DNA from: an uncultured Paracoccaceae bacterium
GTDB taxonomy: Bacteria; Pseudomonadota; Alphaproteobacteria; Rhodobacterales; Rhodobacteraceae
NCBI GenBank assembly: GCA_947497185.1
Contig: CANMFL010000005.1
Span: 186,001 to 250,000, forward strand
DNA length: 64,000 nucleotides
Direction: 5' to 3'
Position numbers and translations under genes: made by a program. Positions 1 to 8,518 of this stretch are shown here, in pieces. Under the pieces are notes generated by a model. The model was not told the DNA's origin and did not search any database. It saw only the letters and a program-made list of their open reading frames with translations. How positions within the stretch are numbered: the stretch's first letter is position 1; each line of letters opens with the position of its first letter.

Positions 1-1
1 A

Positions 2-46
2 CAGCTGCGTGAATTGAACCTACGTGTGTTGCCTGTCGAAAGCTAA
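2..46 (+). CDS. C-terminal end of an upstream gene (partial)
   Basis: An open frame enters from the left edge and ends at a TAA at 44-46, giving a tail of about 14 residues that ends in LPVES. A strong hairpin terminator follows about 20 bases later, which supports this being the true end of a gene transcribed to the right. Too little is visible to name the protein. Confidence 0.5.
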   Translation, partial: QLRELNLRVLPVES

Positions 47-63
47 AGTATTTCCCTGCATTG

Positions 64-101
64 AAAGGCGCCGTGTCCAGAATTGGCGCGGCGCCTTTTT
101 T
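64..101 (+). terminator. Intrinsic terminator
   Basis: The arms GGCGCCG (67-73) and CGGCGCC (89-95) form a perfect GC-rich stem, flanked by an A run on the left and a run of six T from 96. It closes the gene whose end is at the left edge. Confidence 0.85.
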
Positions 102-168
102 GTATCTGGCCCTAGGTTTTGCGGGCGGGTCTGCGCCAAGTGAAACCGTTATTACGAGGAAAACGCTT

Positions 169-876
169 ATGTCCCGATCGCTAGGTCCAATTGTTGAAAA
201 CTGGACACCCGCAGCACGGCCGTATGATCTAACGTTACGCGGGACTTGGGCGTCGTTGCGCATAATGGATGCGGGCCGAGATGCGGCTGGACTGTGGGAC
301 GTGTTCAAGGATGCACCTTGGGTTTGGGATTATCTTTATGGCGTGGCCCCAGCAGATGAGGCGGCGTTCACCGAGGTTATGCAGGCGAACGCGGCCCGCA
401 CATCGCAGCCGTGTTATACGATCGGCGCGACGGATGATGCGGCCCCGTTGGGCTATGCGTGTTTTTGGACGGTTGTGCCTGAAATGGGCTGCGTCGAAAT
501 CGGAAACGTGAATCTGTCACCTGCCTTGCAACAAACGCCCATCGCAACCGAGGCGTTTTTTCTGATGATCGATTGGGCGATATCAAACGGGTATCGGCGA
601 GTTGAATGGAAATGCAATGCGTTGAACATGCCATCGCGTAAGGCCGCGCAAAGGTTGGGTTTTTCTTACGAAGGTGTGTTTCGCAAGCATGTCGTCGTGA
701 AGGGCCATAACCGCGATACGGCGTGGTTTGCGCTTACAGATGATGATTGGCCTGCATTGCGAGCGGCATTTATGGTCTGGCTCGGTAAGGATAATTTTGA
801 CGTAGATGGCCAGCAACGGACATCACTTGCGCAATTGACCCGCCCGCATTTGGTGCAGTCCGATCCGATTACATGA
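169..876 (+). CDS. GNAT N-acetyltransferase, RimJ/RimL-like
   Basis: This 235-residue protein resembles GNAT acetyltransferases of the RimJ/RimL type, which move an acetyl group from acetyl-CoA to a protein N-terminus or a small amine. The late stretch RRVEWKCNALNMPSRKAAQR followed by LGFSYEGVFR is the typical motif A/B region of this group, where the N-x-x-S-R-x-A-A-x-R-L-G-F pattern sits at the CoA and substrate site. The ATG at 169 is chosen because an ACGAGGA Shine-Dalgarno stretch precedes it. An in-frame TTG at 61 would place the start inside the upstream terminator and is rejected. The substrate is not predictable. The 3' end overlaps the convergent response regulator gene by 8 nt. Confidence 0.8.
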   Translation: MSRSLGPIVENWTPAARPYDLTLRGTWASLRIMDAGRDAAGLWDVFKDAPWVWDYLYGVAPADEAAFTEVMQANAARTSQPCYTIGATDDAAPLGYACFWTVVPEMGCVEIGNVNLSPALQQTPIATEAFFLMIDWAISNGYRRVEWKCNALNMPSRKAAQRLGFSYEGVFRKHVVVKGHNRDTAWFALTDDDWPALRAAFMVWLGKDNFDVDGQQRTSLAQLTRPHLVQSDPIT

Positions 877-1585
877 AGTCAGCACTGGCGAGGCGAGCCT
901 GCACCAATGCGGCAAGTTGCGCGATCTGCGGCTTTAGCGGATCGCCATTCCTGCGCCGTAAGGCCAGCGCGTTGACCGCTTCTCCTAGGTCGGGGTCAGA
1001 AACACTACGCGCGACACCGCCAAGGAACTGCGTGACATAATCAATCGCAGCTAATTCTTGCCCACCATCTAGCACTTGGGCCACGTGGCTCAGGTCATCG
1101 TGGAACGCGATCATGTCGGGTTTCACCTGTTCATCGCTAAGCAAACGCGGACCTGGAGGCTGTCTGTCTTGCGGCAAATGCGCAAGGATCGCGTCCTGAA
1201 ATGCGGTTAACGACAAGATCGGTTTCGCCAGAAAACCATCAGCACCGCTATCCATCACATCATCCGCAAGCGTATCATCGCCACTGGTGCCAAGGATCAC
1301 GTCGATCCGCGGGGATGCGTTGGCCATGTCTTTTATTAACTTTAACCCTGACCCATCCGGCAAGCCAACATCAACGATCATCACACAAGGCCGATAAATA
1401 CGCAGGTGCCGTTCGGCATGCGACAGACTATCCGCCCGCCTAATCCGCGCCCCTGATCGCAGGCAAAGCAGCCGAATAGCTTCGCTTGCGAAACGGCTAT
1501 CCTCGACCACCAAAACAGTAAGACCCAATAAGGGCCGCCGCGCGGTGGCGGGTTGATGTAGGAATAAGCCTTCTGTGCCGTCCAT
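869..1585 (-). CDS. Response regulator with a receiver domain
   Basis: The protein has 238 residues and a CheY-like receiver domain at about residues 20-140. LTVLVVEDSR carries the acidic pocket, CVMIVDVGLPDGSG the phospho-acceptor aspartate, and GADGFLAKP the conserved lysine. The C-terminal hundred residues look helical and match no DNA-binding domain I recognise, so it may signal by protein contact rather than as a transcription factor. No histidine kinase gene is adjacent. It runs convergent to the GNAT gene and divergent from the methylmalonyl-CoA epimerase gene. Confidence 0.8.
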   Translation of the reverse strand: MDGTEGLFLHQPATARRPLLGLTVLVVEDSRFASEAIRLLCLRSGARIRRADSLSHAERHLRIYRPCVMIVDVGLPDGSGLKLIKDMANASPRIDVILGTSGDDTLADDVMDSGADGFLAKPILSLTAFQDAILAHLPQDRQPPGPRLLSDEQVKPDMIAFHDDLSHVAQVLDGGQELAAIDYVTQFLGGVARSVSDPDLGEAVNALALRRRNGDPLKPQIAQLAALVQARLASADFM

Positions 1586-1745
1586 GTCGTTCCCCGATTC
1601 TCAAAACCTCACCTATTGACGCAGCACAAGGTGAACAGGCGATTAAGACCCGCCAGAATGCCGCAGCGTTGCGGTCTTTTCGTCAATTGCGGGAATGGGT
1701 GCTGGCTGGCATAAGGTGATGACACATGAAAATAGGAGACCTGAC

Positions 1746-2150
<405 letters not shown>

Positions 2151-2191
2151 TTACGACAAGCGCGTAAATATAACGTTAAGAAAGGTCCGAA

Positions 2192-2479
2192 ATGGGCATT
2201 ACATCTGCGATTGTGCTGTTTGCCGTGATTTGGTTCATGGTCTTCTTTGTCGTTCTGCCGCTGCGCATGGTCACGCAGGGCGAGGACGGCGAGATCGTGC
2301 CGGGCACGCACGCCTCCGCACCCGCCCATCCGCAGGTCAAACGCAAGGCCAAGATCACGACATTTTGGGCCATTGGATTGTGGGTCATCATCGCCGGAAC
2401 GATCCTATCCGGCGCCATTTCGGTGCGCGATCTCGACTGGTTCCACCGCATGGCGACACCAGAGGTTAGCGTTGATTAA
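2192..2479 (+). CDS. DUF1467 family small membrane protein
   Basis: A 95-residue protein with two predicted membrane segments, one at the N-terminus (about residues 3-25, containing the FVVLPLRMV pattern) and one at about 58-75. The loop between them contains GEDGEIVPGTHASAPAHP, a recognisable DUF1467 signature. The family is widespread in alphaproteobacteria and has no assigned function. It lies 41 bases downstream of the epimerase gene, a pairing that suggests co-transcription rather than shared function. Its end overlaps the convergent EI24-like gene by 14 nt. Confidence 0.85.
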   Translation: MGITSAIVLFAVIWFMVFFVVLPLRMVTQGEDGEIVPGTHASAPAHPQVKRKAKITTFWAIGLWVIIAGTILSGAISVRDLDWFHRMATPEVSVD

Positions 2480-3170
2480 GCCTATGAAACAGATGGGTAA
2501 ATGTGGCAGCGCCTAGGATCGGTATGACGAGATTTACCAGTGGGATCGACAGCGGCACCGCCATCAGACACCCCGCCAGCCATATCTGTCCCTTATGCTG
2601 TTTGCGCAATTCTTTCGCGCCTTCGCGCCCCAATCGCCGCATCGCAGCAATCTGGAAATATTCACGCCCCAAAAGATAGCCGTTCAGACCGTAAAAGATC
2701 GCAAACGACATGAACGGCAGCATCGCATAGATGAACAACGCGAGAATATTCGCGCCAATCAGCACGCCAAGGAACAGCACCGTGTCGCGCACGCCGTCGA
2801 TAAATGGCACGCGTGGCACCGGTTTGAGGCGCGGATAGTGTTTATCTTCAACCGCTTGGGCGACGTCGTCAAGAAATAGCGATGTGATTGCCGACGCCAC
2901 CGGAACCATGAGGAATATCGACAGGATCATCATAATCCCAAGCGATCCCCAACCAAGCAGATCCCCGACCCACGTGACCGGACCGTCAATGCCCGGGATT
3001 TCGATGCCTTCGCCGGTTGTTGCCTCGATAAACCACAAAATCAACGCGTATGCGCCGACCAACAGCGCAATTGTCAGCCCAATCCCCAGCCAGAGAACCC
3101 GCCGAAAACGTGGATCGGGAAGCTGGGCGAGCGCCTTCAAAAAGTCAGTAAAAATCACGATGAAACCCAT
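2466..3170 (-). CDS. EI24/CysZ-like integral membrane protein
   Basis: The 234-residue protein has four or more hydrophobic helices (about residues 25-48, 75-97, 130-158 and 200-228) with the DDVAQAVEDKHYP segment and the GREYFQIAAMRR motif typical of the EI24 family. That family includes CysZ, a sulfate permease, but general EI24 members in alphaproteobacteria are unassigned, so sulfate transport is only a possibility. Its start overlaps the end of the upstream nitroreductase gene by 16 nt, so the two are probably translated from one message. The 3' end overlaps the DUF1467 gene. Confidence 0.8.
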   Translation of the reverse strand: MGFIVIFTDFLKALAQLPDPRFRRVLWLGIGLTIALLVGAYALILWFIEATTGEGIEIPGIDGPVTWVGDLLGWGSLGIMMILSIFLMVPVASAITSLFLDDVAQAVEDKHYPRLKPVPRVPFIDGVRDTVLFLGVLIGANILALFIYAMLPFMSFAIFYGLNGYLLGREYFQIAAMRRLGREGAKELRKQHKGQIWLAGCLMAVPLSIPLVNLVIPILGAATFTHLFHRLNQR

Positions 3171-3733
3171 GTCGTTATAGCGTCAAGATCGGGGCGGGGG
3201 CGTTCGGGCGGCGCGGATGTCTCGGTCCCGATATGGATGAAACCAGCGACGGATTCGTCTGCGGCGAGGTCTAGCCCTTGGGTGATGAATGCCTTGTCGT
3301 GCGACGCCCACCCGGACAGCCAATTCGCGCCCCAACCTGACGCTAATGCGGCGTTCAACAGCGATAGGCAAACGGCACCTGCGGAATAAATCTGCTCAAT
3401 CTCAGGGATTTTTGGCGATGGTTTCGAACAGTGGATGACTGCCACAGCAAGGTCGGAATTGGCGTACTGATTAACCGCTTTGGCGATAGTTTCGTCATCG
3501 TGGCCAAGGGCCGCACCACTACTAGCCACGAGCCGCGACAACCGCAAAAGCGCGTTTCTTTCCAAAACGATAAAGCGCCAAGGTTCCAGTTTTCCGTGGT
3601 CAGGAGTTCGCGCCGCTGCGGTCAAGATCACGCTTAACGCATCTCGGTCAGGCACCGGTCCTGTTAAGGTTTTCGCGGGCCGCGATCTACGTGTCAAAAG
3701 AAAGTCGAGGGCGGCAGGATTAGGCGTAAGCAT
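3155..3733 (-). CDS. Nitroreductase family flavoprotein (YdjA-like)
   Basis: A 192-residue nitroreductase-fold protein, probably an FMN-binding dimer that reduces a substrate with NAD(P)H. The N-terminal RRSRPAKTLTGPVPD, the AARTPDHGKLEPWRFIVL segment and the late GWGANWLSGW match the short YdjA-type branch. The physiological substrate is unknown. The ATG at 3733 is preferred over one five codons upstream because a GGAG (complement of 3739-3742) sits six bases before it. The following EI24 gene begins inside the last codons of this gene, showing translational coupling. Confidence 0.85.
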   Translation of the reverse strand: MLTPNPAALDFLLTRRSRPAKTLTGPVPDRDALSVILTAAARTPDHGKLEPWRFIVLERNALLRLSRLVASSGAALGHDDETIAKAVNQYANSDLAVAVIHCSKPSPKIPEIEQIYSAGAVCLSLLNAALASGWGANWLSGWASHDKAFITQGLDLAADESVAGFIHIGTETSAPPERPRPDLDAITTWVSS

Positions 3734-3767
3734 TCGGACTCCGATCATCGTTTGGCGTGTTATAGTG

Positions 3768-4868
3768 CTAAGTCAGCGACTGCACCATATCCGTGATAAT
3801 CCCGTCCAAGTAAGCGTCAAACCGGGCATCCTGTTGCCGCTTGATCCAAGTTTCTCCGTAAGGATCGGGGGCGTGAATGGCACTGCCCGACATTTCGGCC
3901 AGCACGGCATGACCACAAAACGGAACGTAGGTTTCGGAATAGCCGCCCTCGTGCACCATCAGCAATTTGCCGCCACAAATATCGCGGGTCAGGTCCATCA
4001 CGCGGGCAGTCAACGCCTGAAACGTACCCTGATGGGCCATCGTGCGGGATAACGGATCAGTCGCAGCGGGGTCAAAACCGCAAGCAATAATCAACACATC
4101 AGGGGCGAAATCGCGGATCGCGGGCAGGGCAAGACGGTCCATCGCATTCAAATATCCGGTGTGACCGGTACCGGGCGGCAGCGGAATGTTCAGGTTCGCG
4201 CCCAAGCCGTCGCCCTTACCGCGATGCGCAAACTCGCCAGTATCCAACGGATAATTGCGCTCTTGATGCAGCGACACGGTCAGAACATCGGCGCGATCAT
4301 AAAAAATCGCTTCGGTCCCGTTGCCGTGATGCACGTCCCAATCCAGTTCGGCAAACCGTTTGGCAAGGCCAGTGGCCCGCGCGGCTTCAATCGCAATCGC
4401 GATATTGGCGAGCAAACAGAAACCGTTGGGGAAATCGGGCAAACAATGATGGCCAGGCGGGCGGGACAATGCGTAGGCATTATCCACGACACCCGTTAAC
4501 ACATCACTAAGAGCGGTTTTGGCAAGGCCCGCCGAAAGTGCTGCAATCTCGAATCCACCTTGTCCAAATGGCGTGCGTAGGCCGATCTCTCCACCACCTG
4601 CATCCGACATCTGTTTGAATTTGCTGAGGTAATTCTGCGGGTGGACTCGCCGTAGATCATCCATCGTCGCGGGATCAGCGCCGCGCATGTCAAGTTCACG
4701 CGCAAGCCCTGTCACCTCGATCAAGTTCTTCAGCCGACGCTTGGTTTCGGGACTTTCAGGCAGCCCGCCATCAAGGGGTTGCACCAGCCCACCGACGGGC
4801 AAGGTGCCTGCATAATTGCCGCCGCCGTGCCAAAAACAACGCTCATCCCAATAAAATCCGGTCGTCAT
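3768..4868 (-). CDS. Histone deacetylase-fold amidohydrolase (class II-like)
   Basis: This 366-residue zinc amidohydrolase belongs to the histone deacetylase/acetylpolyamine amidohydrolase superfamily. The catalytic set is intact: the tandem histidines of RPPGHHC (H140, H141), the zinc ligands of DWDVHHGNGTE (D178, H180), the aspartate of ACGFDPAATDP (D266) and the tyrosine of HEGGYSE (Y310). The HHGNGT form is typical of the class II branch. Natural bacterial substrates may be acetylated polyamines, amides or proteins. The ATG at 4868 has an AGGCGG upstream. A second, more acuC-like member of the superfamily lies at 33.3-34.5 kb. Confidence 0.9.
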   Translation of the reverse strand: MTTGFYWDERCFWHGGGNYAGTLPVGGLVQPLDGGLPESPETKRRLKNLIEVTGLARELDMRGADPATMDDLRRVHPQNYLSKFKQMSDAGGGEIGLRTPFGQGGFEIAALSAGLAKTALSDVLTGVVDNAYALSRPPGHHCLPDFPNGFCLLANIAIAIEAARATGLAKRFAELDWDVHHGNGTEAIFYDRADVLTVSLHQERNYPLDTGEFAHRGKGDGLGANLNIPLPPGTGHTGYLNAMDRLALPAIRDFAPDVLIIACGFDPAATDPLSRTMAHQGTFQALTARVMDLTRDICGGKLLMVHEGGYSETYVPFCGHAVLAEMSGSAIHAPDPYGETWIKRQQDARFDAYLDGIITDMVQSLT

Positions 4869-4900
4869 GTGGTGCCGCCTTTCCTTTTTCGGGGACGTCA

Positions 4901-4920
4901 AAACCCTCTCCGAAGGGGTC
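4901..4920 (-). terminator. Possible terminator hairpin
   Basis: On the minus strand a short hairpin with a TTCGG tetraloop-like centre joins a CCC and a GGG arm and is followed by TTTT. It lies just past the stop of the 79-residue gene at 4941 and before the deacetylase gene. The stem is short, so it may be a weak terminator or attenuator. Confidence 0.35.
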
Positions 4921-4940
4921 TGTAGATCAAACCATCAAGA

Positions 4941-5180
4941 TCAGTCGTTGTCGGGCTTAATGCGGTAAACACCTTCCGGCAGGTCCAAGGCGGCACCCAA
5001 ATCCCGCACTTGTTCCAAGGACAGTGTGATCTTCATGGCCTGTTCGGTCCGAGGATCAAATTGAGTGACGGTGATGCAATCCTCAAATGCGTTCAGGATC
5101 ACATCTTCGTTCAGTGGGGCTTGCCCTTCGTCAACGAGGGTGATCACAGAGCAGTCAAATGTGTGTTCGATTGTAAACAT
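4941..5180 (-). CDS. Conserved hypothetical protein, 79 residues
   Basis: A small acidic protein starting MFTIEHTFDCSVITLVDEG and ending YRIKPDND, with no membrane segment, cysteine cluster or recognisable catalytic motif. The pattern of alternating beta strands suggests a compact beta-rich fold. The start at 5180 is chosen because the upstream in-frame methionine would add an unlikely hydrophobic leader; no clear ribosome site is visible for either. It precedes the deacetylase gene on the same strand, separated by 72 bases that contain a possible hairpin. I do not recognise the family. Confidence 0.6.
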   Translation of the reverse strand: MFTIEHTFDCSVITLVDEGQAPLNEDVILNAFEDCITVTQFDPRTEQAMKITLSLEQVRDLGAALDLPEGVYRIKPDND

Positions 5181-5364
5181 AATCAGAAGCTTAGCCGCAT
5201 AAGCGCAGTTTGCAAGCGGTGCGCTGGCTAGCATGGCAACAGAATGCCAATTGCGTGATCCGCCTGCGGCTGGGGCTGGTCGTACCTTGTGAACCTGTTA
5301 GAATAGAGGTCGGTCATGAATTTCGGGGGATACCCGAGGTGATGAAAAAGGGACATTTATCACG

Positions 5365-6111
5365 ATGGCACGGCACCTTTCGTTACTTTTGTGTTGCTTG
5401 CTTGGCGCATGTACAATGCCTGCGAGCCGCAGCTCGGACGGGGATGTGATCTCAAAAGCACCGGCGACGGCGCCCGAGCCAGCCCTCGTTTCTGGAACGG
5501 CTCGCGATATCGCGTACCAAGCGATCGACAGTTTTGTACAGGTTGTGCAAACTGTTGAACCTGTTGCGGAATCCGAATGTCGTGCACGCGCACCCAACGC
5601 GAACTGTGACTTCCGTATTGTCGTCGATGACAGGGCTAGCCTGCCGCCAAATGCGTATCAGACATTGGATGAGGCTGGCCGCCCGATCATTGCGTTCACG
5701 ATTCCGCTGATTGTAGAGGTTCGTAACCGCGATGAAATGGCGTTCATACTAGCACACGAGGCTGCACATCACATCGAAGGTCATTTGATGCGGCAACGTC
5801 AAAATGCTGATGTGGGTGCTGCTGTCTTTGGGCAGTTGGCGGGCGTTATTGGTGGCTCAAACCCCGAAGCGATTCTTGCCGCTCAGGAGTTTGGTGCGGC
5901 CCTGGGTGCGCGTACATATTCCAAGGATTTTGAATTGGAAGCGGATGCGTTGGGCACCATTATTGCGGCAACTGCGGGTTATAATCCGTTGCGGGGGGCT
6001 GACTTCTTTTTCCGTATTCCTGATCCGGGCAATAGCTTTTTAGGTACCCATCCCGCCAATGCGGATCGGGTTGCGACCGTGCAACGCACCGCAGCGCGGT
6101 TTGGTTACTAA
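5365..6111 (+). CDS. M48 family metalloprotease, lipoprotein
   Basis: The 248-residue protein begins with a lipoprotein signal peptide: hydrophobic LSLLLCCLLGAC with the lipobox cysteine at residue 16. A zinc-protease HEAAH motif lies at residues 131-135, followed by a downstream ELEADALG that supplies the third ligand, as in M48 enzymes. It resembles the periplasmic, membrane-anchored BepA/LoiP-like group, which takes part in outer-membrane protein quality control, but without the TPR repeats of BepA. The terminal THPANADRVATVQ is also typical. The stop codon interlocks with that of the convergent small membrane protein gene. Confidence 0.88.
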   Translation: MARHLSLLLCCLLGACTMPASRSSDGDVISKAPATAPEPALVSGTARDIAYQAIDSFVQVVQTVEPVAESECRARAPNANCDFRIVVDDRASLPPNAYQTLDEAGRPIIAFTIPLIVEVRNRDEMAFILAHEAAHHIEGHLMRQRQNADVGAAVFGQLAGVIGGSNPEAILAAQEFGAALGARTYSKDFELEADALGTIIAATAGYNPLRGADFFFRIPDPGNSFLGTHPANADRVATVQRTAARFGY

Positions 6112-6404
6112 GCCCTTGAATATCGTGTGAAAAATGGTGTCGTGCGTTTGCGCACTCTGATCACAATCGCAATTGATGAAATGACGATCCAAAAGATTTG
6201 GATCAAGGCCGCCGCGAGGTTAAAGGCGCTCATTAGTCCGATCAGAACCATCGTCGCGGCAAGGCCATTTACAATAAAATAACGGGCCTGATGTGACTGC
6301 ACCCGTTGCAAGGTCAGCAGCCCATAATTCAAAACATAAAGACCGAAGCCCACGACGCCAATCGCGTCGAGGACTTCGGTTGGGACAGTGCTAAAAATCG
6401 TCAT
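6108..6404 (-). CDS. CBU_0592-like small membrane protein
   Basis: A 98-residue protein with three predicted membrane helices. The opening VLDAIGVVGFGLYVLNYGLL followed by QRVQSHQARYFIVNGLAAT matches the CBU_0592-like family, in which the polar YF-x-x-N-x-x-A segment is conserved. Function is unknown. The internal ATG at 6404 is preferred over a frame extended to 6473, since the extra residues are not family-like. The end interlocks with that of the M48 protease gene in the tetranucleotide CTAA at 6108-6111. Confidence 0.72.
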   Translation of the reverse strand: MTIFSTVPTEVLDAIGVVGFGLYVLNYGLLTLQRVQSHQARYFIVNGLAATMVLIGLMSAFNLAAALIQIFWIVISSIAIVIRVRKRTTPFFTRYSRA

Positions 6405-6580
6405 CGCTCTATGCGTCCTCTTGAAAAAGGCATCGTGAACAGGGAAGCAAACAACCCTCGGGGAGGTGTTCACGATGCGATAAGAGCACCATAAAAATGC
6501 AAGAGCTTTACGTCAGGTCAGGCTATCCAGACCTTTGCTTAATTTCGGGGTAAGGTTTCCGTGCCTTGCGCGTTCGGCGA

Positions 6581-7216
6581 TCAGGTAACAGTCAGTGCCG
6601 CTATTAAAATCGCCGCCCAAAAACACGCAGATGCCGCTACTACGAAACCATGCCAGATCGCTGTAGTGAATTTTTTCTCACTCGCGTAGAATACAACACC
6701 GATGGTGTAGGTTAGTCCGCCAGCCGCAATGAGCGCGATCACTGATCCGGGAAAAATAGGCCAAATCGACCAGATCAATCCGATACTGAGCCAGCCCATG
6801 ACAAGGTAAAGTGCGGGCCCATAACGGCCCGGTGTTTGCCAGAAAAATAGTTTTAACGTCATACCGATCATACCGAGTACCCAGACGATGCCGAGGATGG
6901 CATAGGCAAATGGTGTGTCGACCATGACGACAAGTGGCGTATAAGTACCTGCAATCATAAGGTAAATCGCGGCGTGATCTATGCGTCGTAGGGCGGGGCG
7001 GATGTCTGGCCAAGGCGTCATATGGTAAAATGCAGATGCGACAAAGGTCGAAACAAGCGCCACACCGTATACTGCCAAAGCAGCCATTTGCCACACTGAC
7101 GCGGTTTCAGAAGTCAGCAGTATCAACAGGATAGCACCTGTTACCGCCCCAATAACCCCAACCGCGTGCATGCTGCCGTCGGCGATGCGTTCTGATTTGG
7201 CGTCGGTGGGATACAT
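6581..7216 (-). CDS. Hemolysin III / PAQR family membrane protein
   Basis: A 211-residue protein with seven hydrophobic helices and the PAQR family pattern: SAFYHMTPW early, RRIDHAAIYLMIAGTYTP in the middle and a late ASEKKFTTAIWHGFVVAAS. The histidines of SxFYH, RRIDH and IWH are the metal-binding residues conserved in the family, which includes TrhA of E. coli (membrane fluidity homeostasis). The old name hemolysin III does not mean it is a toxin. The gene stands alone, with a 430-base empty stretch on its 5' side. Confidence 0.88.
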   Translation of the reverse strand: MYPTDAKSERIADGSMHAVGVIGAVTGAILLILLTSETASVWQMAALAVYGVALVSTFVASAFYHMTPWPDIRPALRRIDHAAIYLMIAGTYTPLVVMVDTPFAYAILGIVWVLGMIGMTLKLFFWQTPGRYGPALYLVMGWLSIGLIWSIWPIFPGSVIALIAAGGLTYTIGVVFYASEKKFTTAIWHGFVVAASACFWAAILIAALTVT

Positions 7217-7648
7217 GGCGGCCTTTTTTTAGTGGTCGAAAGTGGCGCGACAGCGCTGTTTATGCGGTGCTTAGAGAATAGGGACTTCAACGTGGTCGTT
7301 TAATTCGTCGTAGTGGGTCTGATTATTGGTCGTTTCAGCGTGTGAGTTAGTCATTTATAACGCACGACTTCTGACCAAATGATTAAGAACGTAGTCACTC
7401 CGCCAATTATTTTGCTATTGTGGTTAACGTGCAAGCGTCGCGCGGCGGTATCAGCGTTGATGCCAGCCGTTTCTGCGGGGTCTGACCGTCTTTCGCCATT
7501 CAGCGGCAGTCCATTTTCTTGAATAATCCTATCGTAGTGCTTGATTTTAAAGGAACAAATCGGGCATTTGTCGTTATGCAGGGTTGTCGTCAGACAGCTA
7601 AACGTAGGCGTCTAGAGACTGCAAGCAAGGGGGTGAGGCATCAAGATA
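7217..7648. other. 432-bp region without a recognisable gene
   Basis: The DNA is richer in A and T than its neighbours and no frame on either strand looks coding. It holds the 5' regions of the divergent hemolysin III-like and YigZ-like genes. Small inverted repeats occur, for example ACAAAT/ATTTGT around 7555-7571, but none with a terminator-like T tail. A small RNA or decayed gene cannot be excluded. Confidence 0.5.
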
Positions 7649-7993
7649 ATTGAAAATGCGCTAACAGACCGCGGGTCGAAATACGCGGTGTCCGGCGGTG
7701 AAATTGCGACAGGCGATGAGGCGAAAGCGTTTGTTAAGGCATTGTGCCGAAAGAAGAAATTCGCGAAGGCCACGCATAACACATGGGCCGTCGTGCTGCC
7801 TGATGGGACGCCCGTTAAGAATGATGACGGGGAAAGCGGCGCGGGGATTGTGATCCTGCGTATGCTGGAACGCGAAGGGCTGACGGGCCATATAATCGTT
7901 GTAACGCGGTGGTTTGGCGGCACGAAACTGGGCGGTGATCGCTTCAGGCGCGTGCAGGATGCTGTGCGAATTTACATCGACGATATTGGTTAA
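7649..7993 (+). CDS. YigZ/IMPACT-family domain protein, short form
   Basis: The protein carries the UPF0029/IMPACT N-terminal domain: RKKKFAKATHNTWAVV, NDDGESGAG and VVTRWFGGTKLGGDRFRRVQ are its signatures. It is only about 114 residues, roughly half of YigZ, and lacks the C-terminal half. YigZ-like proteins are linked to translation and RNA, but the short form has no proven role. The conserved sequence begins upstream of the first GTG (7688), and between it and the preceding stop (7634) there is no ATG, GTG or TTG in frame. A GGGGGTGAGG at 7628-7638 would fit an ATA at 7646 or the ATT at 7649 used here. The start is therefore uncertain and may be a rare codon. Confidence 0.75.
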   Translation: MENALTDRGSKYAVSGGEIATGDEAKAFVKALCRKKKFAKATHNTWAVVLPDGTPVKNDDGESGAGIVILRMLEREGLTGHIIVVTRWFGGTKLGGDRFRRVQDAVRIYIDDIG

Positions 7994-8032
7994 GCTTTTG
8001 CGTGGGTGGCCTCATTTCGGGCTGTGACTCAC

Positions 8033-8060
8033 GTGCACAGAGCGTGCACAACGCGTATGA
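8033..8060. repeat. Phased GTGCAC hexamers, 11-bp period
   Basis: GTGCAC occurs at 8033 and again at 8044, with a weakened GTATGA at 8055, an exact 11-bp step. It lies between the 3' ends of two convergent genes. The same array type occurs at 17521 and 59411. Confidence 0.5.
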
Positions 8061-8129
8061 CTTTGGGTTTCGTTTACGGCGTTAACCAATGTCTTGGTTA
8101 GCAAGGTGTGCGCGAGGCGCGACACATTT

Positions 8130-8444
8130 TTACCGGAGAGTTGGCTCGATCCGCCCACCACCAATGGGAATATTTTGCGGATTTTTAACTAAATCGGTAG
8201 GCTTTTCTAAAATAAACAGAAAACCGGTCGAAATGGTCCATAGGCCAAGTGTTAGGATGAGAATAACGAACCGAAGAAGAATGAGCGCCAAGTTGGGATT
8301 ATCGGGGATAACTTCAGCGACGTTCCAGCCGTCGCGGTTGTGCACTTGGACAACTGACTCTACCTTGCCGCGCGAGCTTCCCAACACGAGCCCTAAAAGC
8401 CCGCCGGAAAAATTTACGCGGACGACTTTGTTCATTTTATACAT
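8130..8444 (-). CDS. Orphan membrane protein, 104 residues
   Basis: A short protein with a polar N-terminal half (VVQVHNRDGWNVAEVIPDNP) and a strongly hydrophobic stretch at about residues 52-81, enough for one or two membrane passes. The DGWNVAEV pattern is reminiscent of short DUF4177-like proteins, but this is a weak resemblance that I could not test. The coding strand is richer in A and T than the neighbouring genes, and the region to its left is also gene-poor, so the gene may have been acquired. The start may be 8444 or the methionine three codons later; neither has a good ribosome site. Confidence 0.55.
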   Translation of the reverse strand: MYKMNKVVRVNFSGGLLGLVLGSSRGKVESVVQVHNRDGWNVAEVIPDNPNLALILLRFVILILTLGLWTISTGFLFILEKPTDLVKNPQNIPIGGGRIEPTLR

Positions 8445-8518
8445 TTGTTATCTTTTAAGTTATATCAGGGTGCTCAGACAATTTCTGCAATGCGGAAACC
8501 TGAGGACTTATCGGAGAT

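Noticed and set aside
5581..5596. GTGCAC-GCGCAC pair in the M48 gene as another phased array
   Set aside because: The spacing is not 11 bp and there are no further copies.
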